Source: Pseudoxanthomonas sp. PXM01 (GTDB lineage Bacteria > Pseudomonadota > Gammaproteobacteria > Xanthomonadales > Xanthomonadaceae). From it: a stretch of DNA of 64,000 nt. The stretch spans positions 558,001 through 622,000 of the forward strand of contig NZ_JACVAJ010000002.1 in NCBI RefSeq assembly GCF_014851815.1. The letters run 5' to 3'. The position numbers and the translations under genes were made by a program. The notes under the pieces are model-generated. The model searched no databases. It saw nothing but the letters and a program-made list of their open reading frames with translations, and was not told the origin of the DNA. Shown in pieces: positions 1 to 7,910 of the stretch; within the stretch, counting starts at the first letter, position 1; each line of letters opens with the position of its first letter.

Positions 1-1152
1 CGGAAGATGCGCTTCGGCGACCGGGATGCGCAGCTGGCAGGCTTCATAGAGATCGCACAAGGTCAGGTCGTCCAGATCGCGCGACAGCAGCCATTCGCCT
101 TCCTCGTCGCGACGCAGCAGGTTGATGCCGGACAGCTGGCCCAGCATCTGCTGGATCAGCGAATCGGTCAGCATCGGTTCCATCGCCAGGATCTGGTCGC
201 TGTGCAGGCCGCGACCCTGCTCGCGTGCCTGCGAGAAACGGCCGAGCATGCGCAGCAGCCCATACAGTTCGTAGCCCAGCGGCAGGCGCATGGCGACCGG
301 CTGGTAGCGGAAGGCGGCCATGCCCGACGCCAGCGATGCGCCCAGCAGCACCGCGACCCAGCACAGGAAGATCCACAGCAGCAGGATGGGCGCGGCCGCC
401 ACCGCGCCATAGATCTTCTGGTAGGAATTGAAGCTGCCCAGATAGAGACCGAGGCCCCACTTCGCCAGCTCCAGCAGCACCGTCGCTAGTAGCGCACCCG
501 CCACCGCATAGCGCCACTTGATGGTCCGGTGCGGCACCACGCGGTAGATCACCACGATGGCCGCCAGTTCGATCAGCACCGGCGCCACGCTCAGCGACAG
601 CGCCTGCAGCCATTTGCCGCCGCTGGTCGCGAACACCGGCAGCGCATAGAAGCGCGCGGACAGCGCCAGCGAGGCCGCCGCCATAAGCGCCCCCAGCGTC
701 AGCACGGTCCAGTACACCAGGAAGCGCGACAGCTTCGGCCGTGCGCTGTGCACGCGCCAGATGCGGTTGAAGGTGGTCTCGATGCTGTTGAGCGTGATCA
801 GCAGCGACGCCACCAGCGCGATCACGCCCACTGCGGTCAGCTTGCCGGTGTTGGCCAGGAAACCGTCCAGGCGCTCCTTCAGGCTCACCGCCGCGCCGGG
901 CAGGAAATTGGCGAAGATGTAGTCGCGCAACTGCGCGCTCCATTCCTGGAACACCGGGAATGCGGACAGCACGCCGAATACCACCATCGCCAGCGGGACG
1001 AGCGCGAACAGGGTGGTATAGGCCAGCGAACCGGCGGCCTGGAACAGGCGGTCGTCGAGGAAGCGCTTGGCCAGGAAGCGGAAGAACGTGCCCATCCGCG
1101 CACGGTCGCGCACGCGGTCGGTCCAGCGGTTCAACGTATCCAGGGGCTCCAT
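1..1152 (-). CDS. YihY/BrkB family inner-membrane protein (C-terminus beyond window)
   Basis: The reading frame opens at ATG 1152 and stays open to the left edge, giving 384 codons without a stop, so the C-terminus is missing. The N-terminal part (MEPLDTLNRWTDRVRDRARM, then FFRFLAKRFLDDRLFQAAGSLAYTTLFALVPLAMVVF as described in pieces) has the FQAAGSLAYTTLFALVPL signature of the YihY/BrkB (formerly 'ribonuclease BN') family. Several hydrophobic helices follow, with the typical LITLNSIETTFNRIWRV segment. The E. coli homologue is shorter (about 290 residues); xanthomonad members carry a cytoplasmic C-terminal extension, consistent with the soluble LCDLYEACQLRIPVAEAHLP stretch at the edge. The molecular role of the family is unsettled; it is not a proven nuclease. 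It is divergent from wrbA. Confidence 0.88.
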   Translation of the reverse strand, partial: MEPLDTLNRWTDRVRDRARMGTFFRFLAKRFLDDRLFQAAGSLAYTTLFALVPLAMVVFGVLSAFPVFQEWSAQLRDYIFANFLPGAAVSLKERLDGFLANTGKLTAVGVIALVASLLITLNSIETTFNRIWRVHSARPKLSRFLVYWTVLTLGALMAAASLALSARFYALPVFATSGGKWLQALSLSVAPVLIELAAIVVIYRVVPHRTIKWRYAVAGALLATVLLELAKWGLGLYLGSFNSYQKIYGAVAAAPILLLWIFLCWVAVLLGASLASGMAAFRYQPVAMRLPLGYELYGLLRMLGRFSQAREQGRGLHSDQILAMEPMLTDSLIQQMLGQLSGINLLRRDEEGEWLLSRDLDDLTLCDLYEACQLRIPVAEAHLP

Positions 1153-1229
1153 GGGCGGAAGGGTAACCGATGCGTCACGGGTCCGACATCGCCGATACTA
1201 GGCGCCTTCCACGCAATGAAGATGGCCCG

Positions 1230-1826
1230 ATGCCCGAGATCCTGGTGCTCTACTACAGCCGCGGCGGGTCCGTGGCGCGGCTGGCGCGGCAGATCGCGCG
1301 CGGCATCGGCGAAGTGGACGGCATGTCCGCGCGCCTGCGCACCGTGCCACCGGTGGCGGCGGTGACGCAGCAGGCCGCACCGCCGGTACCCGAGGATGGC
1401 GCCCCCTACGTGGACAAACAGGACCTGGCCGAGTGCAGTGGCCTGATCCTCGGCAGCCCCACCCGCTTCGGCAACATGGCCGCGCCGGTCAAGCACTTCA
1501 TCGACGGCCTGGGCGCGGAATGGGCCAGCGGCACGCTGGTCGGCAAACCGGCGGCGGTGTTCACCTCCACCGCCACCCAGCACGGCGGCCAGGAATCCAC
1601 CCTGCTGTCGATGCAGGTGCCACTGCTCCACCACGGCTGCGTGATCGTCGGCATTCCGTTCACCGAACCGCAGCTCAGCACCACGCGCACCGGCGGCACG
1701 CCGTACGGCGCCAGCCATGTGGCCGGTGGCGAGGACGATCCGCATCCCAGCGATGAAGAAGCCGCGCTCGCGCGTGCGCTCGGCCGTCGCGTCGCGGACA
1801 TCGCGCGCCGGCTGGAGCCGCGCTGA
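1230..1826 (+). CDS. wrbA: NAD(P)H:quinone oxidoreductase, WrbA type
   Basis: The 198-residue product is a flavodoxin-fold FMN enzyme that reduces quinones by two electrons with NAD(P)H, protecting the cytoplasm from semiquinone redox cycling. The N-terminal ILVLYYSRGGSVARLAR is the FMN phosphate-binding loop. The middle carries GSPTRFGNMAAPVKHFID, and the family motifs FTSTATQHGGQESTLLSM and HHGCVIVGIPF follow. The length equals the usual WrbA length, which is why ATG 1230 is chosen over an in-frame upstream GTG-containing stretch that adds a non-conserved leader. The stop overlaps the next start (TGATG), so it is probably co-transcribed with the next two genes. Confidence 0.95.
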   Translation: MPEILVLYYSRGGSVARLARQIARGIGEVDGMSARLRTVPPVAAVTQQAAPPVPEDGAPYVDKQDLAECSGLILGSPTRFGNMAAPVKHFIDGLGAEWASGTLVGKPAAVFTSTATQHGGQESTLLSMQVPLLHHGCVIVGIPFTEPQLSTTRTGGTPYGASHVAGGEDDPHPSDEEAALARALGRRVADIARRLEPR

Positions 1827-2158
1827 TGGACCGCTCGCGCCTGCTGCTCGCCGGCCTGCTGCAACTGCTGGCCATCCTGTACGCGGTATGGTTCTGGGGC
1901 GACCGCCAGTACACGCTGGCGCTGCTGGTGTTCTCGCTGCCTCCGTTGCTGTTGATGATTGGCGTGATGGCGCGGCGGCGGACGGCGGCGTTCTGGGCCG
2001 GCGTGTTCGCGCTGTTCTGGTTTTCGCATGCGGTGATGGTGGCGTGGGCCGATCCGGTGAAGGCAAAGTTCGCCTGGGTGGGTATCGTGCTGTCGATTGG
2101 GATCGTGCTGGCGACCAGTTGGCCGGCGTTCGCCAAACGGTTCGGCAGGAAGGGCTGA
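1826..2158 (+). CDS. DUF2069 family membrane protein
   Basis: A 110-residue protein that starts inside the wrbA stop codon (TGATG). It has four hydrophobic segments (about residues 5-24, 30-48, 54-75 and 82-103) and the layout of DUF2069, a small family commonly found next to wrbA in gammaproteobacteria. The function is unknown. The coupling to wrbA suggests shared expression and perhaps a membrane role in quinone or redox metabolism, but that is inference. Its own stop overlaps the start of the next gene in the same TGATG manner. Confidence 0.85.
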   Translation: MDRSRLLLAGLLQLLAILYAVWFWGDRQYTLALLVFSLPPLLLMIGVMARRRTAAFWAGVFALFWFSHAVMVAWADPVKAKFAWVGIVLSIGIVLATSWPAFAKRFGRKG

Positions 2159-2862
2159 TGCGCTTCGTCGCCGCGCTGCTGTTGTGCCTGCTGGCGCCCT
2201 GCGCGTGGGCGCAGGAAGACGCGGTCTGCGAGCCCGGCGAACCTGAGCGCGCGGAGAATCGCGACGGCAGCGTGCTGACCGTGCAGACCGAATGTGCGTC
2301 GCCCGAGCTGCGTCGCTATGTCGCCACGCTTACTTGCGACGGTGGCCGCGTGTGCGACCGGCTGGAGGTCACCCAGGAGGTGGTCTACAACAGCATGGGG
2401 AACATAGGCCTGATCGACCTGGACGAGGACGGGATGCACGAGGTCGAGGTCCGCGGCATGTGCGGCGCCGGACCGAACTGCGAGGGCAACGTCTACCGGA
2501 TCGACCCGGCCACGCGGACGCTGCAGCACTTCTTCAGCGGTGGCTATTACGAGCTGCAGGTCATCGACGGCTGGCTGGTGGAGGCCGGACGCAGCAGCTG
2601 CTGCAGCTGGGAGTTCCACCTGTGGCAGCTGGATGCACCGCACGCGCTGCCGCTGGAGTACGACAACATGGACCTGATGGTGCAGGTGGGCGCCAGCGGC
2701 GACGCGGACACCGTCGAGGGCGTGGTGTGCACGTTCCTGCGCCAAAGCGGCGATAATTCGCAGGTGGTGGCCCCGCCCTCGCGCGCGCTGGAACGGATCT
2801 GCGAGCACTACGGCGAGGCCTACGAGCTGACTTCCCCCGATACAACGCCTGGCGCGCCGTGA
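2158..2862 (+). CDS. secreted protein with VCBS/FG-GAP-like calcium loop, function unknown
   Basis: A 234-residue product with a cleavable signal peptide (MRFVAALLLCLLAPCAWAQ, predicted cut after AWA). The mature part is cysteine-rich (eleven or so Cys, several in CxnC pairs) and contains GLIDLDEDGMHEVEV, an Asp-rich loop of the kind found in FG-GAP/VCBS beta-propeller blades. It starts at the ATG overlapping the DUF2069 stop, making a tight wrbA-DUF2069-this run. I do not recognise a specific family. A periplasmic, disulfide-stabilised, possibly calcium-binding protein is the most that can be said. Confidence 0.75.
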   Translation: MRFVAALLLCLLAPCAWAQEDAVCEPGEPERAENRDGSVLTVQTECASPELRRYVATLTCDGGRVCDRLEVTQEVVYNSMGNIGLIDLDEDGMHEVEVRGMCGAGPNCEGNVYRIDPATRTLQHFFSGGYYELQVIDGWLVEAGRSSCCSWEFHLWQLDAPHALPLEYDNMDLMVQVGASGDADTVEGVVCTFLRQSGDNSQVVAPPSRALERICEHYGEAYELTSPDTTPGAP

Positions 2863-2882
2863 GCGCCGGCAGGAGCCTTGAG

Positions 2883-3368
2883 ATGGACGAGCTGCTGATC
2901 GTCACCACCGGTGGCACGATCGACAAGATCTACTTCGACGACAAATCCGACTACCAGATCGGCGACCCGCAGATCGGCATGATCCTGCGCGAGCTGGGGG
3001 TGACGTTCCGTTTCACGGTCATCCCGATCCTGCGCAAGGATTCGCTGCACATCACCGACGAGGACCGCGAGCTGGTCCGCGCGACCATCGCGGCGCAGTC
3101 GACGAAGCATGTGCTGGTCACGCACGGCACCGACAGCATGGTGCAGACGGGCCATGTGCTGGCGTCGATCCCTGACAAGACCATCGTGATGACCGGCGCG
3201 CTCAGCCCGGCCCGCTTCCGCGGCTCGGACGCCGAGTTCAACATCGGCTGCGCCATCGGCGCGGTGCAGTCGCTGCCGTCGGGCGTATACATCGCCATGA
3301 ACGGACGGATCTGGGATCCGGCGAAGGTGCGGAAGAACGTGGCGGCGAACCGGTTCGAGGCCGTTTGA
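2883..3368 (+). CDS. short asparaginase-family protein (N-terminal domain only)
   Basis: A 161-residue protein matching only the N-terminal half of type I/II L-asparaginases, which are about 330 residues. The catalytic positions are present: T12 in TTGGTID, T83-D84 in THGTDSM, and K99 in the DKTIVMTGA segment. It ends in MNGRIWDPAKVRKN, which resembles the end of the first domain in full enzymes. Stand-alone proteins of this size occur in proteobacteria, so it need not be a truncation, but activity is unproven because the second domain normally completes the active-site dimer. ATG 2883 is chosen because AGGAG lies 7 nt upstream; an in-frame GTG at 2859 overlaps the previous gene. Confidence 0.85.
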   Translation: MDELLIVTTGGTIDKIYFDDKSDYQIGDPQIGMILRELGVTFRFTVIPILRKDSLHITDEDRELVRATIAAQSTKHVLVTHGTDSMVQTGHVLASIPDKTIVMTGALSPARFRGSDAEFNIGCAIGAVQSLPSGVYIAMNGRIWDPAKVRKNVAANRFEAV

Positions 3369-3393
3369 CGCTGCGAAGCGGCTGAGCATCATG

Positions 3394-3427
3394 AACGACA
3401 GGGCCCGCGCATGCGGGCCTTGTCGTT
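3394..3427 (+). terminator. hairpin terminator-like structure after the asparaginase gene
   Basis: A 15-bp stem (3394-3408 with 3413-3427, one G-U pair) closes a 4-nt loop. It begins 25 bp after the asparaginase stop and ends in TTGTCGTT. It is GC-rich but without a clean U run, so it could act as an inefficient terminator or as a 3' RNA-protecting hairpin. It forms the left part of the dispersed repeat at 3397-3506. Confidence 0.5.
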
Positions 3428-3506
3428 GAAGGGCCGGAGCGACGCCTCGCCGCCCCCTTGCCCGTGCGGCCGGCACCCGGATCGGAATCGGGGCACAAGG
3501 ATGCCC
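3397..3506. repeat. dispersed ~110-bp hairpin repeat, copy 1
   Basis: This is near-identical to 9184-9294, with only a handful of substitutions and one single-base indel. It contains two inverted repeats: the GGCCCGC/GCGGGCC stem at the left, and CCCGGAT/ATCGGGG (one mismatch) at the right. A GC-rich linker containing CTCGCCGCCCCCTTGCCCGT lies between them. It sits between the asparaginase gene and the ECF promoter, and is probably a non-coding extragenic element. Confidence 0.8.
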
Positions 3507-3531
3507 ACCGGGCCAAGGCCGGAGCATCCGA

Positions 3532-3560
3532 TGACGCGATTGGCGCCCTCGTGCGTCTTA
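3532..3560 (+). promoter_or_regulatory. predicted ECF-sigma-dependent promoter of the sigma/anti-sigma genes
   Basis: TGACGCGAT, 10 nt, then GTGCGTCTTA, ending 26 nt before the sigma-factor ATG. The same two blocks with the same spacing occur at 5182-5210 before the receptor gene and were seen nowhere else in the window. A CGTC core is typical of ECF -10 elements. The inference is that the sigma factor encoded here drives its own operon. Confidence 0.6.
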
Positions 3561-3586
3561 TCCTGCGTCGACCCACAGGAGCGCCC

Positions 3587-4105
3587 ATGCCAAGCCGGTC
3601 CGCCACGCCCTCGCACCCCACGTTCGAGCAGCTCAACCGTCGCTTCCGCCCGGCGTTGATGGCGTTCTTCCTGCGTCGTCTCGGCCACCACGCCGAAGCC
3701 GAGGACCTGACCCAGGAGGTGTTCGTGCGGCTGGCCAGCGTGGATACCGACCGCATGGATTCGAGCGAGGCCTACATCTTCCGCATGGCCGCCAACCTGC
3801 TCCGCGATCGCAGCCGCCGCGAGAAGGTGCGCTTCGACTACCGCGCGACCGCGCAGGCCGAGGAAGACGCCAATCTCGACCTGCTCGACCCCTCGCGCGT
3901 CGCGGCCAGCCGGCAGTCGCTGGAAGGCGTGGCCACGGCCCTGCGCGAACTGCCCGAGGACACCCGCATCATGTTCGTGCTGTATCGGCTGGAACACCTG
4001 GACAGGCGTGATATCGCCGCCGCCTTCGAGACGTCGGCCAGCACGGTCGACCGCCACCTGGCCCGCGCCATGGCCCACCTTGCCCGCAGGATGGGGGACG
4101 CATGA
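3587..4105 (+). CDS. FecI-like ECF RNA polymerase sigma factor
   Basis: The 172-residue sigma-70 family protein has only regions 2 and 4. Region 2 includes FLRRLGHHAEAEDLTQEVFVRL (given in part) and the AYIFRMAANLLRDRSRR -10-recognition helix. Region 4 ends in DRRDIAAAFETSASTVDRHL, a helix-turn-helix. The sequence style is that of the FecI/iron-starvation ECF group. ATG 3587 has AGGAG 6 nt upstream. Its last 4 nt overlap the fecR-like gene (ATGA), and a TonB receptor follows, so the three should form a cell-surface signalling relay: receptor occupancy, FecR, release or activation of this sigma factor, transcription from the TGACGCGAT/GTGCGTCTTA promoters. Confidence 0.92.
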   Translation: MPSRSATPSHPTFEQLNRRFRPALMAFFLRRLGHHAEAEDLTQEVFVRLASVDTDRMDSSEAYIFRMAANLLRDRSRREKVRFDYRATAQAEEDANLDLLDPSRVAASRQSLEGVATALRELPEDTRIMFVLYRLEHLDRRDIAAAFETSASTVDRHLARAMAHLARRMGDA

Positions 4106-5184
4106 ACCCGATCGACGACATGGACGCCGACCCCATCGATGTCGCCAGCCATTGGTGCCTGCAACTGGCCGATGGCCGCCTGCAGGGCGATGCGCTCGCC
4201 CGCTTCCAGGCCTGGCTGGACGAGGATCCGCGCCACCGTGCCGCCTTCGATACGGTGGCCAGGACCTGGCAGGCCTTCGATGCCTCGCCCGCGGCGCCTT
4301 CGTTGATGGCCATGCGCGAGGAAGCGCTGTCCCACTACGCACGTCGCCAGTCGCGTCGCTGGCGACGCCCGGCGGGCATGCGCCGCCCGATGCTTGCGGC
4401 GGTGGCGGCGTGCCTGCTGCTTGCCGTCGCTGGATGGGGATGGATCCAGGCGCAGCCCGACGTCTACCGCACCGGTCTCGGCGAGCGCCAGCTCGTGCGC
4501 CTGGACGACGGCTCGCAACTCTCGCTGGATGCCGATACGCAGGTCGAGGTGCGCTACAACCATGACCGCCGCCAGCTGGTGCTGCGCCAGGGTCGCGCGC
4601 GCTTCCAGGTCATGCGTGATCCGCTACGCCCCTTCAGTGTCTCCGCAGGCGATCGCACCGTGGTCGCCACCGGCACCGAGTTCAGCGTCGAACTGCTGGC
4701 GGCACAGGTGCACGTGGTGCTCTACGAAGGCAGCGTCGACGTGCTGCCCCGGGATGCCGCCGCCTCCCCGCCGCCGTCAGCATCGCCCCCGTCTCCGTCC
4801 ACCGTCCACCGCACCCGGGAGATGCGCCTCGTGCCCGGCCAGGAACTGGTCGCAGGCATCGACGCGGCCGACGCCCGCATCCGCGAGGTCGATGCGCCGC
4901 GCACGCGCGGCTGGGAGAGCGGGCAGCTGTCGTTCAACGATGAGCCGCTCGGCCAGGCCATCGAGCGCATGAACCGCTATGCCGGATCGCACGTGCTCGC
5001 CACCGGCGACGTTCCCAGCGCCTCGCTGCGCATCAGCGGGACATTCACGGCAGGAGACAACGAGGCCTTCGTGGAAGGCATCACCGGCGTTTTCCCGGTC
5101 ACGGTCCGCGAAGAAGGCCCGCGCTATGTCTTCGTCCAACGCCCCGGCACGTCAACGCCAGAGGAGAAGATGACAACACAGTGA
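4102..5184 (+). CDS. FecR-family transmembrane anti-sigma factor / sigma regulator
   Basis: A 360-residue protein with the FecR architecture. A cytoplasmic DUF4880-like N-domain (about residues 10-60; ASHWCLQLADG, FQAWLDEDPRHRAAF) binds the sigma factor. One membrane helix lies at about 97-115. The periplasmic FecR domain (about 120-235) holds LDDGSQLSLDADTQVEV, LRQGRARFQV and FSVSAGDRTVVATGTEFSV. A Pro/Ser-rich linker follows, then a C-terminal STN-like region (RGWESGQLSFNDEPLGQAIERM) expected to meet the receptor's STN domain. The start overlaps the sigma gene by 4 nt. The TGA stop forms the first bases of the receptor promoter's upstream block. Confidence 0.92.
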   Translation: MNPIDDMDADPIDVASHWCLQLADGRLQGDALARFQAWLDEDPRHRAAFDTVARTWQAFDASPAAPSLMAMREEALSHYARRQSRRWRRPAGMRRPMLAAVAACLLLAVAGWGWIQAQPDVYRTGLGERQLVRLDDGSQLSLDADTQVEVRYNHDRRQLVLRQGRARFQVMRDPLRPFSVSAGDRTVVATGTEFSVELLAAQVHVVLYEGSVDVLPRDAAASPPPSASPPSPSTVHRTREMRLVPGQELVAGIDAADARIREVDAPRTRGWESGQLSFNDEPLGQAIERMNRYAGSHVLATGDVPSASLRISGTFTAGDNEAFVEGITGVFPVTVREEGPRYVFVQRPGTSTPEEKMTTQ

Positions 5185-5210
5185 CGCGATCGCGCAGCTG
5201 GTGCGTCTTA
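5182..5210 (+). promoter_or_regulatory. predicted ECF-sigma-dependent promoter of the TonB receptor gene
   Basis: TGACGCGAT, 10 nt, GTGCGTCTTA: the same blocks and spacing as 3532-3560. The upstream block starts at the TGA stop of the anti-sigma gene. The -10 block ends 47 nt before the receptor ATG. It would let the receptor and thioredoxin-like gene be induced separately from, and more strongly than, the regulators. Confidence 0.6.
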
Positions 5211-5257
5211 CCCATGGACGCCACCACCACCTTGCACGCCATCGCCACGGGGACCCC

Positions 5258-7897
5258 ATGACTGCCACGCCACTGCGCTCCTTCCACCGCACGCGTTTCT
5301 GCCTCGCCATCGCCGCCATTCTCGCGCTGCCCAGTACGTCGGCATTCGCACAGCAGGCCATCGACACCCCGAACACGGCGCAACCCGCGCCGATCCGCTT
5401 CGACATACCGGCACAACCGTTGCCGGACGCGCTGCAGGCGTTCGCACGGGCATCGCGCCAGCAGGTGTCGTTCGATGCCGGCCAGCTGGCCGGACGCCGG
5501 TCGCAAGCGCTCCACGGCGACTACACCAGCGACGACGCGCTGCATCGCCTGCTGGAAGGCAGCGGTGTGGAAGCCACCCGCGGGCGCCGCGGCGTCTGGC
5601 TGGTGAAGCCGGCCCACACGCCATCCCCGTCCGCCGCACAGGATCCTGCCTCGCTGGAAGCCGTGGTCGTCACCGGCACGCACATCCGCGACGTCGCACC
5701 CACCGGTTCGCCGGTGGTCGTGATCGATGCCGAGGAGATCCGGCGCAGCGGTTACTCCGGCACCGAACAACTGCTGCAGGCCTTGCCGCAGAACTTCCGC
5801 GGCGGCGACGCCGGCGCCTCGGCGGACGTCAACTTCAGCACGGGCTCCCAACGCGGCTTCAACATGACCTCGGGCTCGGGCGTGAACCTGCGCGGCCTCG
5901 GCGCAAATGCCACCCTGGTGCTGATCAACGGACGCCGCATCTCGGCATCGTCCGGCGGTACGTTCACCGACATCTCGATGATCCCGCTCGATGCCATCGA
6001 GCGGATCGAAGTGCTGACCGACGGCGCATCCGCCGTCTATGGCGCCGATGCCGTGGGTGGCGTGGTCAACTTCATCCTCAAGTCCGACTACGACAGCGCG
6101 GAAACCCGCCTTTCCTATGGCGCCACCACGCGCGACGGGCGCGACGAGTACCGCGTCTCGCACACGATGGGCCAGCGCTGGCGCAACGGCGGCATGCTGC
6201 TGACCGCCGACTACCTGCACCAGAGCCAGCTGATGGCCAGCGAGCGTGCCTTCACGAGCAACGTCCCTGCACCGACGACCCTGATGCCTTCGAACAAGCT
6301 GGCCTCGCTGGTGTTCAGCGGCGAACAGGCCCTGGGCGACGCACTCACCCTGAAGGGCGATCTGCAGTACTCGCGCGCGCGCCGCTTCTCCACCACCACC
6401 AGTGGGGTCGGGCGCAGCGACAGCGACATCACCCCGATCCGGAAGAACGCGGCGCTCACCCTCGACTACGCCCTGTCCAACGACTGGAACATGTCGCTCG
6501 ACGTGTTCGCCAGCGAAGAAGAAGCCCGCAGCCGCCTGAATGCATTCCGGCCCAATGGCGACCCCGACTACGACTACCTGCACATCCGCACGCAGGAACA
6601 ACGCGGCACCGAGCTCAAGGGTTCCGGCAAGGTGGCGGAACTGCCCGGCGGCAGCATGCGACTGGCGCTCGGCATGGGCTACAAGGAAGAGGACTACCAC
6701 CGCAGCATCGATCTCTACGGCACCAACCAGCAAGCCGACCGCCGCAACACCTCGGCCTTCGCGGAGGTGCACATCCCGCTGGTCGGCGAGGGCAATGCAC
6801 GCAGCGGCGTGCGCCGGCTCGACCTGTCGCTGGCGGCCCGCCATGACGATTACTCCGACTTCGGCAGCACCAACAACCCGCGCATCGGCCTGTCCTGGTC
6901 GCCGACCGAGCGCCTGACCGTTCGCTCCAGCTACAGCACCTCCTTTCGCGCACCGGCGATCGGCGAAGAAGCCCGCTTCAGCAGCAACGGCCTGATCGGC
7001 GCCGAGATCAGCAGCTTCCCGGTCGATCCGGAAGGCAACCAGTGGGTGCCGGTGCTGATGTGGCTGGGCTCGGAGCCGCTCACACCGGAACTCGCGCGCA
7101 ACCGCAGTATCGGCATCGACTGGAAGCCCGCCTTCGCCGACGGCATGAGCATCGCGCTGACGTACTACGACATCCGCTACACCGACCGCATCGTGCTGCC
7201 TCCACTGACGATGACGGCGCTGCTGGATCCGGCATTGCAGGGCTTCGTACAGCGCTACGACAATCCGGAACAGCTGCGTGCACTGGTCGACGCCGCCATC
7301 GCCGATGGTGTCCGGCTGATGGACTACACCTTCGGTGAGTTCGGCCCCGATCCGCTCTCGCAGACCACCACCGCCTTCAGCTATCTGTGGACGAATGCCG
7401 CGAGGGTGGACATGAGCGGCTTCGACCTCGGCGTGCGCTACCCGTTTCGCCGCAACGATCACTTCTTCGACATCGGCCTCGATGCCAGCTACATCCACAC
7501 GACCGAAACCCGGTTGAACCAGACCGCACCGCCCTACGACGTGGTCGGCACGTTCGGCAATCCCCCGAAATGGCGGGCACGCGGTTCGTTTTCCTGGACG
7601 TACCTCGACCTGTCGACCAGCCTCAACGTCAACTTCAGCGACGCCTACACCGACACCACGGGGCTTGTGGAACGGCCCGTCCGTGCGTACACCACCGTCG
7701 ACCTGGTGACCCGTTATGCCTTTGCGCCCGAGGCGCGCGGCCTGCTCGATGGGCTCTCGCTCTCGCTCAACGTGGTCAACCTGTTCGACGAGCAGCCGCC
7801 CTACATCACGTCCAGCGGGCGTGGTGCGCATTACGACCCGGCCAATGCCAGCCCGCTCGGCCGGATGGTGTCGCTGCAAGTCGCCAAGCGCTGGTAA
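5258..7897 (+). CDS. TonB-dependent receptor with N-terminal STN signalling domain
   Basis: This 879-residue outer-membrane receptor has a signal peptide (cut near SAFA/QQ, residue 31) and an STN domain at about 46-105 (IRFDIPAQPLPDALQAFARAS) for contact with the FecR protein. A TonB box-like LEAVVVTG lies near 133-140. The plug follows (NLRGLGANATLVLINGRRI, RIEVLTDGASAVYGADAVGG), then a long beta-barrel ending in LQVAKRW with the terminal aromatic residue needed for outer-membrane assembly. ATG 5258 gives a clean signal peptide; an upstream GTG at 5201 lies inside the promoter and is rejected. The plug resembles receptors annotated for large siderophores or glycans, and the ligand is not evident from sequence. 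The STN domain marks it as a transducer. Confidence 0.94.
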   Translation: MTATPLRSFHRTRFCLAIAAILALPSTSAFAQQAIDTPNTAQPAPIRFDIPAQPLPDALQAFARASRQQVSFDAGQLAGRRSQALHGDYTSDDALHRLLEGSGVEATRGRRGVWLVKPAHTPSPSAAQDPASLEAVVVTGTHIRDVAPTGSPVVVIDAEEIRRSGYSGTEQLLQALPQNFRGGDAGASADVNFSTGSQRGFNMTSGSGVNLRGLGANATLVLINGRRISASSGGTFTDISMIPLDAIERIEVLTDGASAVYGADAVGGVVNFILKSDYDSAETRLSYGATTRDGRDEYRVSHTMGQRWRNGGMLLTADYLHQSQLMASERAFTSNVPAPTTLMPSNKLASLVFSGEQALGDALTLKGDLQYSRARRFSTTTSGVGRSDSDITPIRKNAALTLDYALSNDWNMSLDVFASEEEARSRLNAFRPNGDPDYDYLHIRTQEQRGTELKGSGKVAELPGGSMRLALGMGYKEEDYHRSIDLYGTNQQADRRNTSAFAEVHIPLVGEGNARSGVRRLDLSLAARHDDYSDFGSTNNPRIGLSWSPTERLTVRSSYSTSFRAPAIGEEARFSSNGLIGAEISSFPVDPEGNQWVPVLMWLGSEPLTPELARNRSIGIDWKPAFADGMSIALTYYDIRYTDRIVLPPLTMTALLDPALQGFVQRYDNPEQLRALVDAAIADGVRLMDYTFGEFGPDPLSQTTTAFSYLWTNAARVDMSGFDLGVRYPFRRNDHFFDIGLDASYIHTTETRLNQTAPPYDVVGTFGNPPKWRARGSFSWTYLDLSTSLNVNFSDAYTDTTGLVERPVRAYTTVDLVTRYAFAPEARGLLDGLSLSLNVVNLFDEQPPYITSSGRGAHYDPANASPLGRMVSLQVAKRW

Positions 7898-7910
7898 GGG
7901 AGAAGCCCAC

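Noticed and set aside
44-943. Long minus-strand open frame (299 codons) at the left edge
   Set aside because: It lies in a different frame from the YihY/BrkB protein that shows clear family sequence over the same DNA; the shadow frame is Arg/Ala/Gly-rich with no recognisable motif.
3397-3506. Short plus-strand peptide frame through the hairpin repeat (begins MRALSLKGRSD)
   Set aside because: The same frame appears in both repeat copies because the DNA is repeated; the structure is explained by inverted repeats, and no ribosome-binding site or family resemblance supports translation.
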